Of a stretch of DNA of 64,000 bases, positions 22,001 through 34,487 are shown one piece after another; positions within the stretch are counted from its first letter, which is position 1; each line of letters starts with the position of its first letter. Location of the stretch: the NCBI RefSeq assembly GCF_020360975.1, contig NW_025408672.1:434001-498000 (forward strand), written 5' to 3'. Origin of the DNA: Hirsutella rhossiliensis (lineage: Eukaryota; Ascomycota; Sordariomycetes; Hypocreales; Ophiocordycipitaceae). A model generated the notes under the pieces. The model did no database searches, was not told where the DNA came from, and saw only the letters and a program-made list of their open reading frames with translations. Made by a program: the position numbers and the translations under genes.

Positions 22001-24380
22001 AGAGGTCTTAGATAAGGAAATAAAAAAAGAAACTAATATTAAAGTAGTTAAGGATAATATTAACTTTAAAGAAGAAAAAGAAGAAGCTTATAAATTAAAT
22101 AATCTAGATAAAGAAAGAGACTATAATAAAGCGGTAAAGCTAGAATACGCTTACCTCCTTATACCTCCTCTTATATAAAAAGAAGATCTAAAAGTAGCTT
22201 TTTTAGTTAGTCTTCCTTTCTTAACCTTTAAAGGGGTAGGAAAAGCACCTCTCTTAAAGGATTACCTAGCTACTTTTTTATCCTTACTTTAAGAAGTAAG
22301 GGAAGGTTTAGGGCTTAATATAGTTATTAAAGAAGACTAACCTCTCTTTTATTTTAATCGTTTTTCTAACTTCTATCTAATACTTATAAAAGATAGTTCT
22401 TATAAAGTATTTATAGTAGGCCGGCTCTTTAAGCTATAGCTATTAGTAAGGAAGGTATATAAAAGAGACCTCTTAAACCTACTAATAAACTAAAAGAAGC
22501 TAGAAAGACACTCTTTTAAAGACTAGTTTTTCTAGGCCTAGAAAGACTACTTAGCTTTATATAAAGAGATAGGGTCTTTTAAAGAGGTCCTTAAGGAAAT
22601 AGTAAGAGGAAAATAAGTCCTTAGCTATAAGTAGGTCTTTATCTATAAGACTAATAAATATAGCTTCCTTTAAAAGTATAAAGCCTAGCTAGTTATTTAT
22701 AGGAATTAATAGGAAAAGGGGCATCTACTTACTAAGGTAACTACCTTAGTAAGTATATATTTTTAGACCCTTATATCTATAATAGTAGAATTCGACCTTA
22801 AACTTAATTAGATAGATATAGTTAATACTTTTATTAACTACTTATTTAAGGAAAAAGAAGAAGTTATTTATATATAGCTTTTACTAAGCTTTTAATAGCT
22901 AGGAAAGGTTTTATAGCTATAGAAAGGTTTATATAGACTATAAAGATTACCCTTTCTTTAGTAATAGTATTTAATAGGTTCCCTTAAAAACCTAGGCTTT
23001 AAGAAAGTCCCTTAAGAACTATATATAATATAAAAGGGTTAAATTATAGTTTTCTTTTATATTAACGATATTATTTAGGCTTACTTAAAAGAGGAAGAAG
23101 CTACTATAAGGGAGGCTATAAACTGCCTATAATATAAGTATAAGATAACTAAGCTAAGAGAGCTAAAGTAGTTCTTAAGGATATAAATCCTTTAAAATAG
23201 GTCCTAATAAACTATTAAGCTTACCTAAGACGCCTATATTAATAAGGTCGCTTATAAATTCCTCCTTACTTCCCTTAATAAGAAGCTTCCCTTTATACCT
23301 ATATTAAATAAAGAGCTTTTACTTAATTTATCCTTTAAAGCTAAAAAGTAAGAAAAATACTAATATTAATAAAAGGTAAGCTCCTTCCTTTTTTTAGCTA
23401 CTTCTACTAAACCGGATATCTCTTTTAAGGTCTCTTAGCTAGCTAGGTATAACTAGAACCCTAGGCCTAAGTACTAAGAAGTAATAAACTAAGCTATCCT
23501 TTATCTTTATTTAATAAGATTATATAGTCTATACCTAAGAAAGTAGGGAAGGAAATAAGCTACTAAAGTCTTCTTTTATTTAAGCGATTTATCCTTTATA
23601 GATTATTCCTTAAATAGAAAGAGCTTATAAGGGTATATTATATCCCTTTTTAAAGGAACTATTACTTAAAAAGCTTTAAAGTAAGCTACTATTACTACTT
23701 TTAGTATAAAGGTAGAGCTACTAGCTCTATTAAAAGTATTAAAAGAAGTAATTTTACTTAACTAGCTATTAATATCTCTATAACTATAAATTCTAACCTT
23801 ATTAGCTATAAAATATAATAATATATAAACTATATAAATTCTTATATAGGAAAATAGTAAGCTATTAACCTAGCTATAGTATATTAATATCTATTAGTAT
23901 TAGTTATACTATAAAGTTTAAAAAGGATATATTACTATTTATTAAATTCTAATAGTATTAATAAAAGCTAATAGTCTTATAAAGCCCTTACTAAAGTTAA
24001 AGCTAGCTATCCTTTTATAGTATATTAAGCTAGAAGACGTTAAAGAAAAGCTATCTTTAAAGGCTTACCTTAAGAGTCTATAAGAGGAGCTAATAGCTTA
24101 TATAAGAAGGTAACGTTTATAGCTAAAGAAGATAGTAAAGGTTTTTCCCTTTTAAGGACCCCCTATTTAATTAGGGTTTTCCCTTCTAAGAAGGCCCCCT
24201 TTCTTATAGGACTTTCCCTTCTTTAAGCCCCTATTCCTTAAGTAGGTCTAAAAGAGCTTAGGGACCTAAAAGGGCCCTTACTTTCCTTAAGTAAAGGGAG
24301 AAGTATTAAGCTAAGAACCTCCTTTATAAGCTTACTAGCTTAAAGCTATATTAGCTATACCCTTACTATAAGAGTAGGCT
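18584..24380 (+). mobile_element. Ty1/copia element C2, RIP-mutated, lacking its 3' LTR
   Basis: The 5' LTR (18584-19069) is followed by a primer-binding site GTTATAAGCCTAGGAGG (19070-19086). The internal region matches C4 read in reverse: gag, protease, integrase around 21200-21850, and RT, where positions near 23060 read Tyr-Ile-Asn-Asp for the YVDD motif. The element stops in the polypurine region and switches into reverse-oriented C3 through the shared bases ATAGATAAAG (24381-24390). The whole interior is full of stops. Confidence 0.75.
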
Positions 24381-24477
24381 ATAGATAAAGGCCTACTTAT
24401 AGCTAAGAACTTATTTTCCTCTTACCTTTTCTTTAAGGACCTCTTTAAAATACCTTATCTCTTTATATAAGGATAGG

Positions 24478-24895
24478 TTATTACGACTACGGTCTAGCGA
24501 ACCGGGGGGACTAGTATATATTACGAGGATATATAACGTAGGAGCAAGGAATATTAGATAGACCGACGGGCTAATTAAGTTTAAAGCGACGGGTTACTCT
24601 AGCGCTCTAACGCTCTATAGCTAGGATCGTAGGATCGCTCTAGCGCCCTAGCGCTCCTAGGCCATAGGATTACCTAGTGCTCTCGGCGATCTAGGGAAGC
24701 TCTTAAGATATATAAGGAAGGAACGGAATACTCTTTTAGATAAATAGCTCGATAGCTTTTAATATAATTATTACGATCTCTATTATAATCTTACCTTTAA
24801 TTCCGATTACTTAATTACCTAGTTATAGTCTATAGTCTATAACCTTTAACTTATTACTAACGTAATATATATATTATTGCTTAGACTACGCCCTA
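24478..24895 (-). repeat. Dispersed repeat X, copy 2
   Basis: This is the reverse complement of 12905-13322. It is embedded in C3 and has kept GC-rich short palindromes of the AGCGCT type. Confidence 0.6.
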
Positions 24896-27865
24896 TATAA
24901 AAGGGGGATTTAAATCTTTTAAATTAGCTAAAGTTATAAGAGTAAGAGGGGCTATTAATCCTTCTTTTTATTAAAGAAGCTAGATTTATTAAAACTTATA
25001 TCCTTAGTTAAAATAACCTTTTATAGAAAAGTAATCTAGATCTAAAAGATATTTATAGAATTATAATTAATAAGGTAACTAATATAGGCTCTAAGATTAA
25101 GCTTTCTTTTCTTCTTCCCTTTTAGCTATATATTAGTAGTTATAGCGTATACCTTATAGCTATAGGTATAAAGGTAGGCTAGTATAGCCCTCTTTTTTAT
25201 TAAGAGCTTAAGAAGGGATTTCTAGTTTATTCCTTAGGTATTCCCTTTAAGGGTCCGGTTCTATAAGTAATAGGTAGTCTTAATAACTATCCTTTAAAGG
25301 TCGTAGGGAAGCTTTATAGTAAGTCTTATTATATAGGCCCTTTTTATTATAGTACCCCTTAATCTTTCTACCCCTCTATTTTAAGCCTAGGTATTTAATA
25401 CTAATAAGAGGGGTAAAATACCTCTTTTTTAAAGCTAATTTAAGATATCCTTTATAAATAGCTTTCTATTAAACTATATCTTCTTTACCTTATAGCTAAA
25501 GTAGGATTTTATCTAGTTAATAAAGTCTTAGAAGGTAGACTAGTTATACTTACTTAGGTAGGTCTATAAGAAATAAGGGAAAACTATCCTTAAAAAAGCG
25601 TCTATAAAAAGTATTACCTTAATAAAGCTTTCTTAATCCTTAGAGACGTTAGTTTAATCGACCTAAATTTCCTTATATAGCTAGTCTAGCTATATAAGAG
25701 TTCGTTTAGAATTTATCTCTTAGTCTTTCCTTAGCTATAGTATTTATACTTAATAGTCTTTAAGCCCCTTATTTATATACTTTATTACTAGCCTAGCTTA
25801 TATAAAGCTAGGGGGCCTAGGTAACTAAGTTATATATACTAAAGAAGACTATCTCCTTAGGCTATTAAAAGAGGGTCCTTAAAACCTACCCTCTTTATAA
25901 GGAAAGCTAACTTCTTAAGAGATTCCTTCTTAAGAATTAGTTAGAATTTAAGAATAAATTAATAGAATTTCTCTTTAATAAGCTTAATCGTTTAATTCTT
26001 TTAGACTAGTCTTATAAGCTTAAACGTTATATCTTATAAGATTCCTTCCTCTTAAAAAAGGTAGAAGGAAATTAAGCTTATTAAAAATAAAGGGTAAAAA
26101 GCTACCCTTTTTCGTTAAAGAATTTATATAGACCTATTAAGTAATTTTATTATAAAGTTTACCCTTTTATATCCCTTTATTTATATAGTTAATTCCCTAG
26201 TAATAAGGTATTCCCTCTATACCTTCTTAAAGGACTAGAATTATAAGAGTATATTATAGATATTAAGGGAAGTACTATAGTTAAAAATAGCTAATTTTTA
26301 TAAGGGATAGTTAAAGGGTCTTAATAAGTAGTCCTACTAATCTATAAGGAAGATAAATACTAGATTTATTATACTAATAACTTTTCCTTAAATTTATAGC
26401 TTAAATAAAGGTAGCGGCGTTAGTTACTATTTCTTAGTAACCTAAATCTCGGTTATCTTCTTTTATAATATAAGGTCCTCCTTAAGAGACTATTATACTA
26501 TTTCTTAAAGCCTTTTTAAAAGGCTAACTCGTTTAAGTCGGTTTTCTTTAAAGGCCTACTAGTAGTCTTTTAGCTAATAAGGCCTTTTATATACTTAGTA
26601 AGTAGGTTAATTCCTTTTTATTTATTTCTTAAAGGAATCCTCGTCTTAGTCTAAAAGGTCTACTTAAAAACCCCTTCTTCTTACCCCTTATTACTAATTT
26701 TAATAAATAGGTTCGATTTTAACTTATTCCTTAATTTTTCGACTAACGGACTAAAAGGTCTATTAAGGACTAGCTAAGCTAAACGGACTATTATAGCCGG
26801 GCCTAAAGTAGAAGGCAGAGCTAGGGCCGGGCCTAGAGTAAAAGGTAGAGCTAGGGCTAGGACTAGGACTAAGGCAGCTATTAAAGATAAGGTTAAGGCT
26901 CTTAAAAGAAAAGGAGCTAAAGGGGCAATAGCTATAGTAGTAGTAAGGGTAGCTATAGTAATAAGGGCTATAGTAGCTATAAAGGTAGTAAGTTAAACTA
27001 TCTAAGTTAAGTGCTAGCTATAAAGAAATAAGACTACTTATTATTATACTCTAGTAGCCTCTTTATTTAGTTCTTAGCTAGCTTCTAAAAAGATAGTTAA
27101 GTAACTATTACTAATAGGCTTTATTAGTAGAGATATATCCTATAGCTACTAGCTAGAAAGAGCTTTTATAAGGAAGTATTAGTTAGCTTCCTTAAGGATT
27201 TCTTTTTAATTAGCTAGCTATAAAGAAGCTAGTATATTCCTAGTAAAAAAGGCTCCTAGGTAAACTATATACGTCTTCTTAATATAGTTAGCTATATAGC
27301 CCCTTAAGGGAGCTATTAAGGTCTCGAGCTTTAAAAGCTACTACTTAAGGGTCTTTTCTTCTTAAAGAGAGATTAGCTTTATAGTACTAACGGATTCTAT
27401 TATCGCTATATATATAATAGTTAGTAGCTTTATCTTATAAAGGTATTCTTTATAATAACTCTTATAGTTACTTTAGGTAGTAGAAAAAGCTCTTTACTAT
27501 ATAAAGGTTAGCTTAAAGAAGAAGGAAGCTCCCTTTATAAATTCTATTACCCTATTATAAAAAGGGGGCTTAAAAGGGTCCTACTTATTAAAGAAGACTA
27601 AATTATAAATAGTTCTATCTATATAAGCCTATAGCTCCTTTACCTACTTATCTTAATCTTAAATCTTTATAAGAATCGTCTTATAAACTATAAGGGCGGT
27701 AAAGGAGTTATTTTTTAATATAGTTATAAAAGAAAGGGAAGAAAAGTTAGTTAAAAATCGGCTTTTTTAGTAAGAGGGGTAAAAGGGAGCTATAAGGGAT
27801 ATAAGAAAGGTGCCTTTTATAGTAGCTAGAAGGTATAAGAATACTATTCCTCTTAGGCTTATAAC

Positions 27866-28340
27866 TCTTAAAAAGAGAGATATAAGAAGTATATATAAAA
27901 TATATAAAGGTAAAATTAAAAGTAAGGGGTCGGATATATAAGGTAGAGATATTTTATTCTTATAAGAATAGTAATTATAGTAAGGGAGTAATTATTATAT
28001 TACCTTAATTTTCCTTTTTTTTTATTTAACGCCCTTATTTATACCTATCTAGTATCTTAATTAATAAAGAAGATCTTACTTAAAGAAGCTACTAATATCC
28101 TTTTAACTACTAAGCGTTTTCTTAGTTTTTCCCTTCTTTTCTAACCGTTATTAGTATATCTATCTTATCTCTTACTACCTTTATAAGAAGCTATTACTAC
28201 TTTTACTTCCTTTTATACCCCCTCCCTTCTTTTAATACTTCTTTTTAGCTCCTTTCTTAAAACCTATTTTTTAGCTTTATTAGTCCCTCTTATTAAGGGA
28301 TATCTCTAAAAACTATAAAATTAAGCTATACTTTATAATA
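27866..28340 (-). repeat. 5' LTR of copia C3
   Basis: This is a 475-bp RIP-mutated LTR starting TCTTAAAAAG and ending CTTTATAATA, the mutated forms of the two ends seen in C4. Confidence 0.75.
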
Positions 28341-28429
28341 ATATAAGCTAGTTAATAAAAGTAATATAAAGCTATAAGTAAATACTATATTTTTAAAATC
28401 TTTATAAGTATATATTATATAGTAGTAAT
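28341..28429 (+). mobile_element. Chromovirus G3 gag fragment between copia insertions
   Basis: These 89 bp match G2 10410-10490 closely and continue the fragment that breaks off at 18271. About 45 bp of G3 are missing between the two parts. Confidence 0.6.
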
Positions 28430-28708
28430 CCTTATAAAAAGAGATATAAAAAGTATATATAAAATATATAAAGGTAAAATTAAAAGTAAGTAGTTAAATA
28501 AGTAAGGTAGAAATATTTAATTCTTTTAAGGGTAGTAACTATAGTAAGAGAGTAATTATTATATTACCTTAATTATCCTTTTTTCCTTTATTTAACGCCT
28601 CTTTTTATACCTATTAACTATCTTAATTAATAAAGAAGATCTTACTTAAAGAAGCTATTAATATCCTCTTAATATTTTACTAGTTTTTTCTTTTTCTCTA
28701 GCTATTAC

Positions 28709-29184
28709 TCTCGCGAAGAGAGATACGAGAAGTGCATAAAAATACACGAAGGTGAAATTGGAAGTAAGGGGTCAGACAGGCAGGGCAGAGGGATTTGATT
28801 CTTGCGGGGGCAGCAATAAAGGTAGGGGAGTGATTGTTGTATTTCCTTAATTCTCCTTCTTTCCTCTATCCAACGCCCTTCTTTATACCCGTCTAGCATC
28901 TCAATTAACATAGAAGATCCTGCTTAAAGAAGCCACTAATGTCCTTTCGACTACCGAGCTTTTTGCCGGTTTTTCCCCTCTTTTCCAGCCGATGCCGGCA
29001 CATCCGTCTTATCTCTCGCCACCTCCATAGGAAGCCATCGCCACTTCTGCTTCCCCTCTTGCCCCCACCCTCCTCTCTGCACCTCCTTTCAGCTCCTTCC
29101 TCAAAACCTGTTTTTCAGCTTCCTAGGTCCCTTATGCCAAGGGATATCTCCGAGAACTGCGAAATCAGGCCACGCTTCGCGACA
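28709..29184 (-). repeat. 3' LTR of copia C4
   Basis: This 476-bp LTR has imperfect terminal inverted repeats TCTCGCGAAG/CTTCGCGACA. On the element strand it starts with TG. It contains a short open frame on each strand that is only LTR sequence. Confidence 0.9.
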
Positions 29185-29193
29185 CACCCCCTT
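29185..29193 (-). other. Polypurine tract of copia C4
   Basis: On the element strand the sequence immediately before the 3' LTR is AAGGGGGTG. The same tract is present as AAGGGGGTA before the LTRs of C1 and C6. Confidence 0.7.
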
Positions 29194-29459
29194 AGCTATA
29201 GCCTGCCCTTATAGAAAGGGTAAAGCTAAATACCTAGGCCGGTGAGCGTATAGAGGAGGTCTCCGTCTACACTTATCCCCTACTCGAGAAATCCGGGTTT
29301 TGGCCCCGGGCTCTTTTAGACCTACTTTAGGAAAAGGGGCCTTAAGGAGGAAATTAAGTCCTGCAAGAAAGGGGGGCTTCTCTAAGGACAAGTCCCTAAA
29401 AAGGGGGCCTTTAAGAAGAACAAGTCCCAATTAAGCTAGGGGCCCTCCTCTAGGACAAG

Positions 29460-32400
29460 TCCTAATTCCTCTCTTCGGCTGCAGACGTCTCCTTCCTCCT
29501 GCGTGCCATTAGCTCCTCTCGTAGACTCTCAAGGCGGGCTTCTAAGGATAGCTTCTCTCGAACGTCTTCTAGCCCAATTTGCTGTAAAAAGACAGCTAGC
29601 TTCTACTTCGGCAGGGGCTTCGTAAGACCGTCGGCTTTTATCGATGCCGTTAGAACCCAACGGACGGAAATAAGCCCCCTTTAGACCTCTTAGCGTAACC
29701 AATGCTAGTGGATATCGATATGCCGTAGCCGGGTCGACAGCTTGCTGTTTTCCTCCGTAAGAATTCGTATAGTCTACGTGTTATCGCATTCTATAGCTAA
29801 CGGGGACGGAATTTGCAGTCGTAACGATATTAGTAGCCGGCTAAGGAAAATCGCTTCTTTTGACGCTTCTAAAAGAGCTAGTAGCTCTGCCTCCGTACTA
29901 GAAGTCGTAACGGTAGCTTGCTTCGAAGCTCTCTAAGCAATAGTTCCTCTAAAAAGGGACATAATATACCCTTATGAGCTCTTTCTGTCTAAGGAATTGT
30001 CCGCAAAGGACGAATCGCTCGAACAAAGGAAGATTTCGGCAGCTAATTTCTTTCTTTTCTGCCCTCCTAGGCGCAGACCATGTGATCTCGTTGAATAGAG
30101 ATAAAGGATAGCTCTGTCTGCTGCTTCTTGATGCCTAGGGCTTCTGTTGATATTGGTGTTTCTCTTGCTCCCTGGCTTAAAAGGACGGATCAGGCAAAAG
30201 CTCTTCGTCTAATATAGGCGTAGAGGGAAGCTTCTTTTCGAGGGAATTAGGGAGGAATTTATAAGCGACCTTATCGATATAGGCGTCTTAGGTAAGCTAG
30301 ATTGTCCGTTGGGACCTATTCCTAAGGATTCGTATCCCTAGGAACCACTTTGGCTCCCCTAGCCTGGTTATCTTATACCTTTATTGCAGGCCTCGTATAG
30401 CCTCCCTAGCAGCAGCTTCTTCCTCTTTCGGGTAGGCCCAGATAATGTCGTCGACGTAGAAGAAGACCGTGATTTTACCCTTCTGCATTATACACGGTTC
30501 CTAAGGGACTTTCGTAAAGCCTAGGGCTTCGAGGGAACCTGTTAAATGCTGTTGCCAAAGAAGGGGTGATCTTCGTAGTCCGTATAGAGCTTTCCTAAGC
30601 CGTAGAACCTTTCCTGGCTGTTAGAAACCAGGAGGAAGTCGCATATAGACAACTTTTTCTTCCTCGAGTAGGCAGTTAACAAAGGCGTTGACTACATCCA
30701 TCTAATCGAGCTCGAGGTCGAATTCTGCTGCTATAGCTATAAGGGTCCGAAAAGACATCCCTGCTAGGGTGGTTGCCCTAGTAGGTAGATCCCCTTTTTC
30801 CTGCTAGTTCCCGCAGACAACTAGCCGGGCCTTGCACTTTTAAAGGAAGCCGTGTTTATTAGTCTTATAGATAAAGACCCACTTATAGCTAAGGACCTGT
30901 TTTCCTCTTGCTTTTTCCTTAAGGACCTCTTCGAAAGACCCTATTTCTTCGTGTGAGGCTAGGTGGTCTTTCTAGGCCTGGAAAAACTGGTCTCTTAAGG
31001 GGTGTTTTTCTAGCTGCTTCTGGTTTGCTGGTAGGTCCGGGAGGTCTCTTTTATATACCTTCCTTGCTAATACTGGCTTGAAAAGCCGGCCTGCTATGAA
31101 CGCTCCGTGGGAACCGTCTTCTATTAGCGTTGGGTAGAAGTCGGAAAAACGATCGAAATAGGGGAGAAACTAGTCTTCTTTCGTATCGGGCCCTATACCT
31201 TCCTTTGCTTCTCGAAGCAGGGATAAAAAGGCAGCCTGGTAATCCTTCGAGAGAGGTGCCTTTCCTACCCCCTTAGGGGTCGAGACGGGAAGACTGACTG
31301 AAAAAGCTGCTTCTAGATCTTCTTCTTATTCCGTAAGAGGAGGCGTAGGGAGGTAGGCGTATTCTAGCTCTACCGCTTTCCTATAGTCTCCTTCTTCGTC
31401 TAGATCATCTGATCTAGCAGCTTTCTCTTCTTCTTCTTCTTCGAAGTCGGCGTTATCCTCGACTACTTCGACGTCGGTTTCTTCTTCCGTTTCCTCGTCT
31501 AGGACCTCTTCTTAAGACTGTTAGGAAGGGGGGATTTAGATCTTCTAAATTAGCTAACGTTGTGAGTGTAAGAGGGGCTGTTGATCCCTCTTTCCGTCGA
31601 AGAAGCTAAATTCGTCGAAATTCACATCCCTAGTCAAAATAACCTTCCGTAGAAGAGGAATCTAGATCCGGAAGATATTCGTAGAATTATACCCGACGAG
31701 GTAACCAACAAAGGCTCTAGGATCAAGCTTTCTTTTCTTCTTCCTTTTTAGCTATACATCGGCAGTTATAGTATATGCCTTGCAGCCGTAGGCACGAAGG
31801 TAGGCTAGCGAGGCCCTCTTCTTCGTAAAGAGCTCGAGGGGGGATTTCCAGTCTGTTCCTTGGTTTAGTTCCCTAGGGTCCTTAGGGTCCCTCGGGGTCC
31901 GGTTCCGAAGGTAACAGGCGGTCTCAACGACTTCCCTCCAAAGGTCGTGGGGAAGCCTCGCAGCAAGTCTCATCGTACGGGCCCTTTCTATCACAGCACC
32001 CCCTAATCTTTCTGCCCCTCCGTTCTAGGCCTAGGTATTCGGTGCTGACGGGAGGGGTAAAATGCCCCTTTTTCGAAGCCAATTTAAGATATCCTTCGTA
32101 AATAGCTCTCCGTTAGACCGTATCTTCTTTACCTCGTAGCCGAAGTAGGATTTTATCTAGTTAACGAAGTCCCGGAGGGCAGACTAGTTGTGCTTGCTTA
32201 GGTAGGTCCGTAAGAAATAGGGGAAAACCATCCCTAAAAAGGCGTCTATGAAAAACATCACCCTAACGAAGCTTTCCTGATCCCTAGAGACGTCGGTCTA
32301 GTCGACCCAAATTTCCTTACACGGCTGGTCCGGCCGTATAGGCGTTCGTCTGGAAATTCGTCTCCTGGTCTTTCCTTGGCCGCAGTGTTCGCATTCGACG

Positions 32401-34420
32401 GTCTTTGGGCCCCTTATTCGTACGCCTTATTGTTGGCCTAGCTTATACAAAGCTAGGGGGCCCGGGTGACTAAGTCGTGCGTGCCAAAGAATGCCGTCTC
32501 CTTAGGCTGCTAGAAGAGGGTCCTTGGATCCTACCCTCCTAGCAGGGAAAGCTGACTTCTCGAGAGATTCCTTCCTAAGGATAGGTCGGAATTCGAGAAC
32601 AAATTGACCGAATTTCTCCTCGATAAGCCCAATAGTCTAATTCTTCTAGACTAGCCTCGTAGGCTCAGACGTCGTATCCCAGAAGATTCCTTCCTTTCGA
32701 AGAAGGCGGAAGGAAATCAGGCTCGTTGAAAATCGAGGGCAAAAAGCTACCCTTTTTCGTCGAAGAATTCGTATAGACCCATTAGGTAATTTCATCGTAA
32801 AATTCACCCTTCCGTACCCCTCTATCCGTACGGTTGATTCCCCGGCAATAAGGTATTCCCTCCGTGCCTTCTTAAAGGACCGGAATCGTGAGAGTGTATT
32901 GCAGATATCGAGGGAAGCACCGGAGTTAAGGATAGCTGATTTTCGTAGGGGATAGTCGGAGGGTCCTAACGGTTGGTCTTGCTGATCCGTGGGGAAGACG
33001 AATGCCGGATTTGCTATACCAATGAATTTTCCTCGAATTTGCGGCTCGAATAAGGGCAGCGGCGTTAGTTGCTATTTCTTAGCAACCCGAATCTCGTCTA
33101 TCTTCTTCTGCAACGAGGGGTCCTCCTTAAGAGACTGTTATATCGTTTCTTATAGCCTCTTTGAAGGGTTGAATCCTTTGGGTCGGTTTTCCTCGAAGAC
33201 CTGCCAGCATTGTGATAATCGATGGCCTAGGGATTTGCAGGCTAGGCAGCCGTTTCGTCTAGTCTTTCGTTTCTTCGAGGAATCCTCGTCCCGATCCGGA
33301 AGGTCTGCTTAAAAACCTCCCCTTTTTACCCCTTGTTGCTGATTTTGACGAAGAGGTTCGATTTCGACTAGTTCCCTGATTTTTCGACTAACGGACTGAA
33401 AGGTCCATTGGGGGACTAGTCGGGCCGGTCTGACTGACGGGACCGGGGCCGGGCCCGGAGCAAAAGGCGGAGCCGGGGCCGGGCCTAGGGCCGCAGCTGC
33501 AGTTAACGACGACGTTGAGGCTCTCGAGGGAGGAGGAGCCGAAGGAGCAACAGCCGCAGCAGCAGCAGCGGGAGCCGCAGCAACAGGGGCTGCAGCAGCT
33601 GCAGGGGCAGCAGGTCGAGCCGTCTAGGTCGAGTGCTGGCCACGAAGGAACAAGACTGCTTGCTGTTGTACTCTGGCAGCCTCTTCGTCTAGTTCTCGGC
33701 TAGCTTCTCGAAAGATAGTCGAGTAACCGTCACTAATAGGCTTTATTAGCAGAGATATATCCCGTAGCTACTAGCCGGAAAGAGCTTCTGTGAGGAAGTA
33801 TTAGTTAGCTTCCTCGAGGATTTCTTCCCACTTAGCTAGCCACGAAGAAGCTAGCAGGTTCCTAGCAGAAAAAGCTCCTAGGTAGGCCGTATAGGTCTTC
33901 CTAATACGGTCAGTTATATAGCCCCTCGAGGGAGCTGTCGAGGTCTCGAGCTTTAAAGCCACTGCCTAGAGTCTCTTCTCGAAGAGTGATTAGCTTTGCG
34001 GCACTAACGGATTCCGTTATCGCCGTGCGTGCAGTAGTTAGCAACTTCGTCTCGTAAAGGTATTCCTTACGGTGACTCTCGTAGTCACCTAAGGCAGCAG
34101 AAAAAGCTCTCTGTTATACAGAGGTTAGCTCGGAGAAGAGGGTAGCTCCCTCTGCAAAATCCGTTGCCCTAGGACGAAGAGGGGGCTCAAGAGGGTCCTG
34201 CTTGTCAGAGAAGACCAAATTGTGGATAGTTCTATCCACACGAGCCCGTAGCTCCGTTACCCACTTATCCTAATCTTAGGGCTCTACTAGAATCGTCCTA
34301 CGGACCGTAGGGACGGCAGAGGAGTCGGTTTTCGTTATCGTTGCGGAAGAAGAGGGGGGGCAGAAAAGTCGGTTAAAAATCGGCTTTTCTAGTAAGAGGG
34401 GTAAAATGAAGCCACGAGGG
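29460..34420 (-). pseudogene. Inactivated gag-pol of copia C4
   Basis: Reverse-strand reading with stops skipped shows the following. Near the N terminus is a gag region (about 33700-34400). It is followed by an Ala/Pro/Gln-rich stretch (33480-33630) and by a zinc knuckle CLACKSLGHRLSQC (33207-33248) with perfect CX2CX4HX4C spacing. The protease active site LNSGAS (Asn codon 32925-32927) stands where DSG is required. The integrase CxxC reads CEHCGQGKTRRR (about 32350-32395), and an integrase core segment (31752-31994) contains RLPHDLWREV and AYLRAYGCKAY. RT carries an intact YVDD (30447-30458) and VDDIIWAY. The protease change and scattered stops make the element non-autonomous. Confidence 0.85.
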
Positions 34421-34470
34421 ATGCAAGAAAGGTGCCTTTTATAGTAGCCGGAAGGTATAGGAATACTATT

Positions 34471-34487
34471 CCTCCCGGGCTTATAAC
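34471..34487 (-). other. Primer-binding site of copia C4
   Basis: On the element strand, directly after the 5' LTR, the sequence is GTTATAAGCCCGGGAGG. It resembles the complement of an initiator-tRNA-Met anticodon arm (GGGCTCATAA form), with one G-to-A change. Drosophila copia is known to be primed by a 5' half of that tRNA. The match is by memory of tRNA structure and should be treated as inference. Confidence 0.45.

Larger units (their letters stand above)
24380..28340 (-). mobile_element. Ty1/copia element C3 (reverse), with an internal deletion and an X insertion
   Basis: On the reverse strand it runs from the LTR at 27866-28340 through gag and integrase to the RT region near 24380. The stretch equivalent to 30962-31530 of C4 is missing and replaced by repeat X (24478-24895). 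C3 sits inside the G3 gag region, whose sequence resumes at 28341. Together with C2 it forms a large imperfect inverted repeat, because the two elements meet tail to tail. Confidence 0.7.

Noticed and set aside
28705..28911. Identical small reverse-strand frames at 28705-28911 and 34481-34690
   Set aside because: They are the two LTRs of copia C4. Repetition comes from the LTR pair, not from a duplicated gene.
33515..33703. Gln-rich plus-strand frame
   Set aside because: It is the antisense of the Ala/Pro-rich part of copia gag, which reads on the reverse strand ahead of the zinc knuckle.
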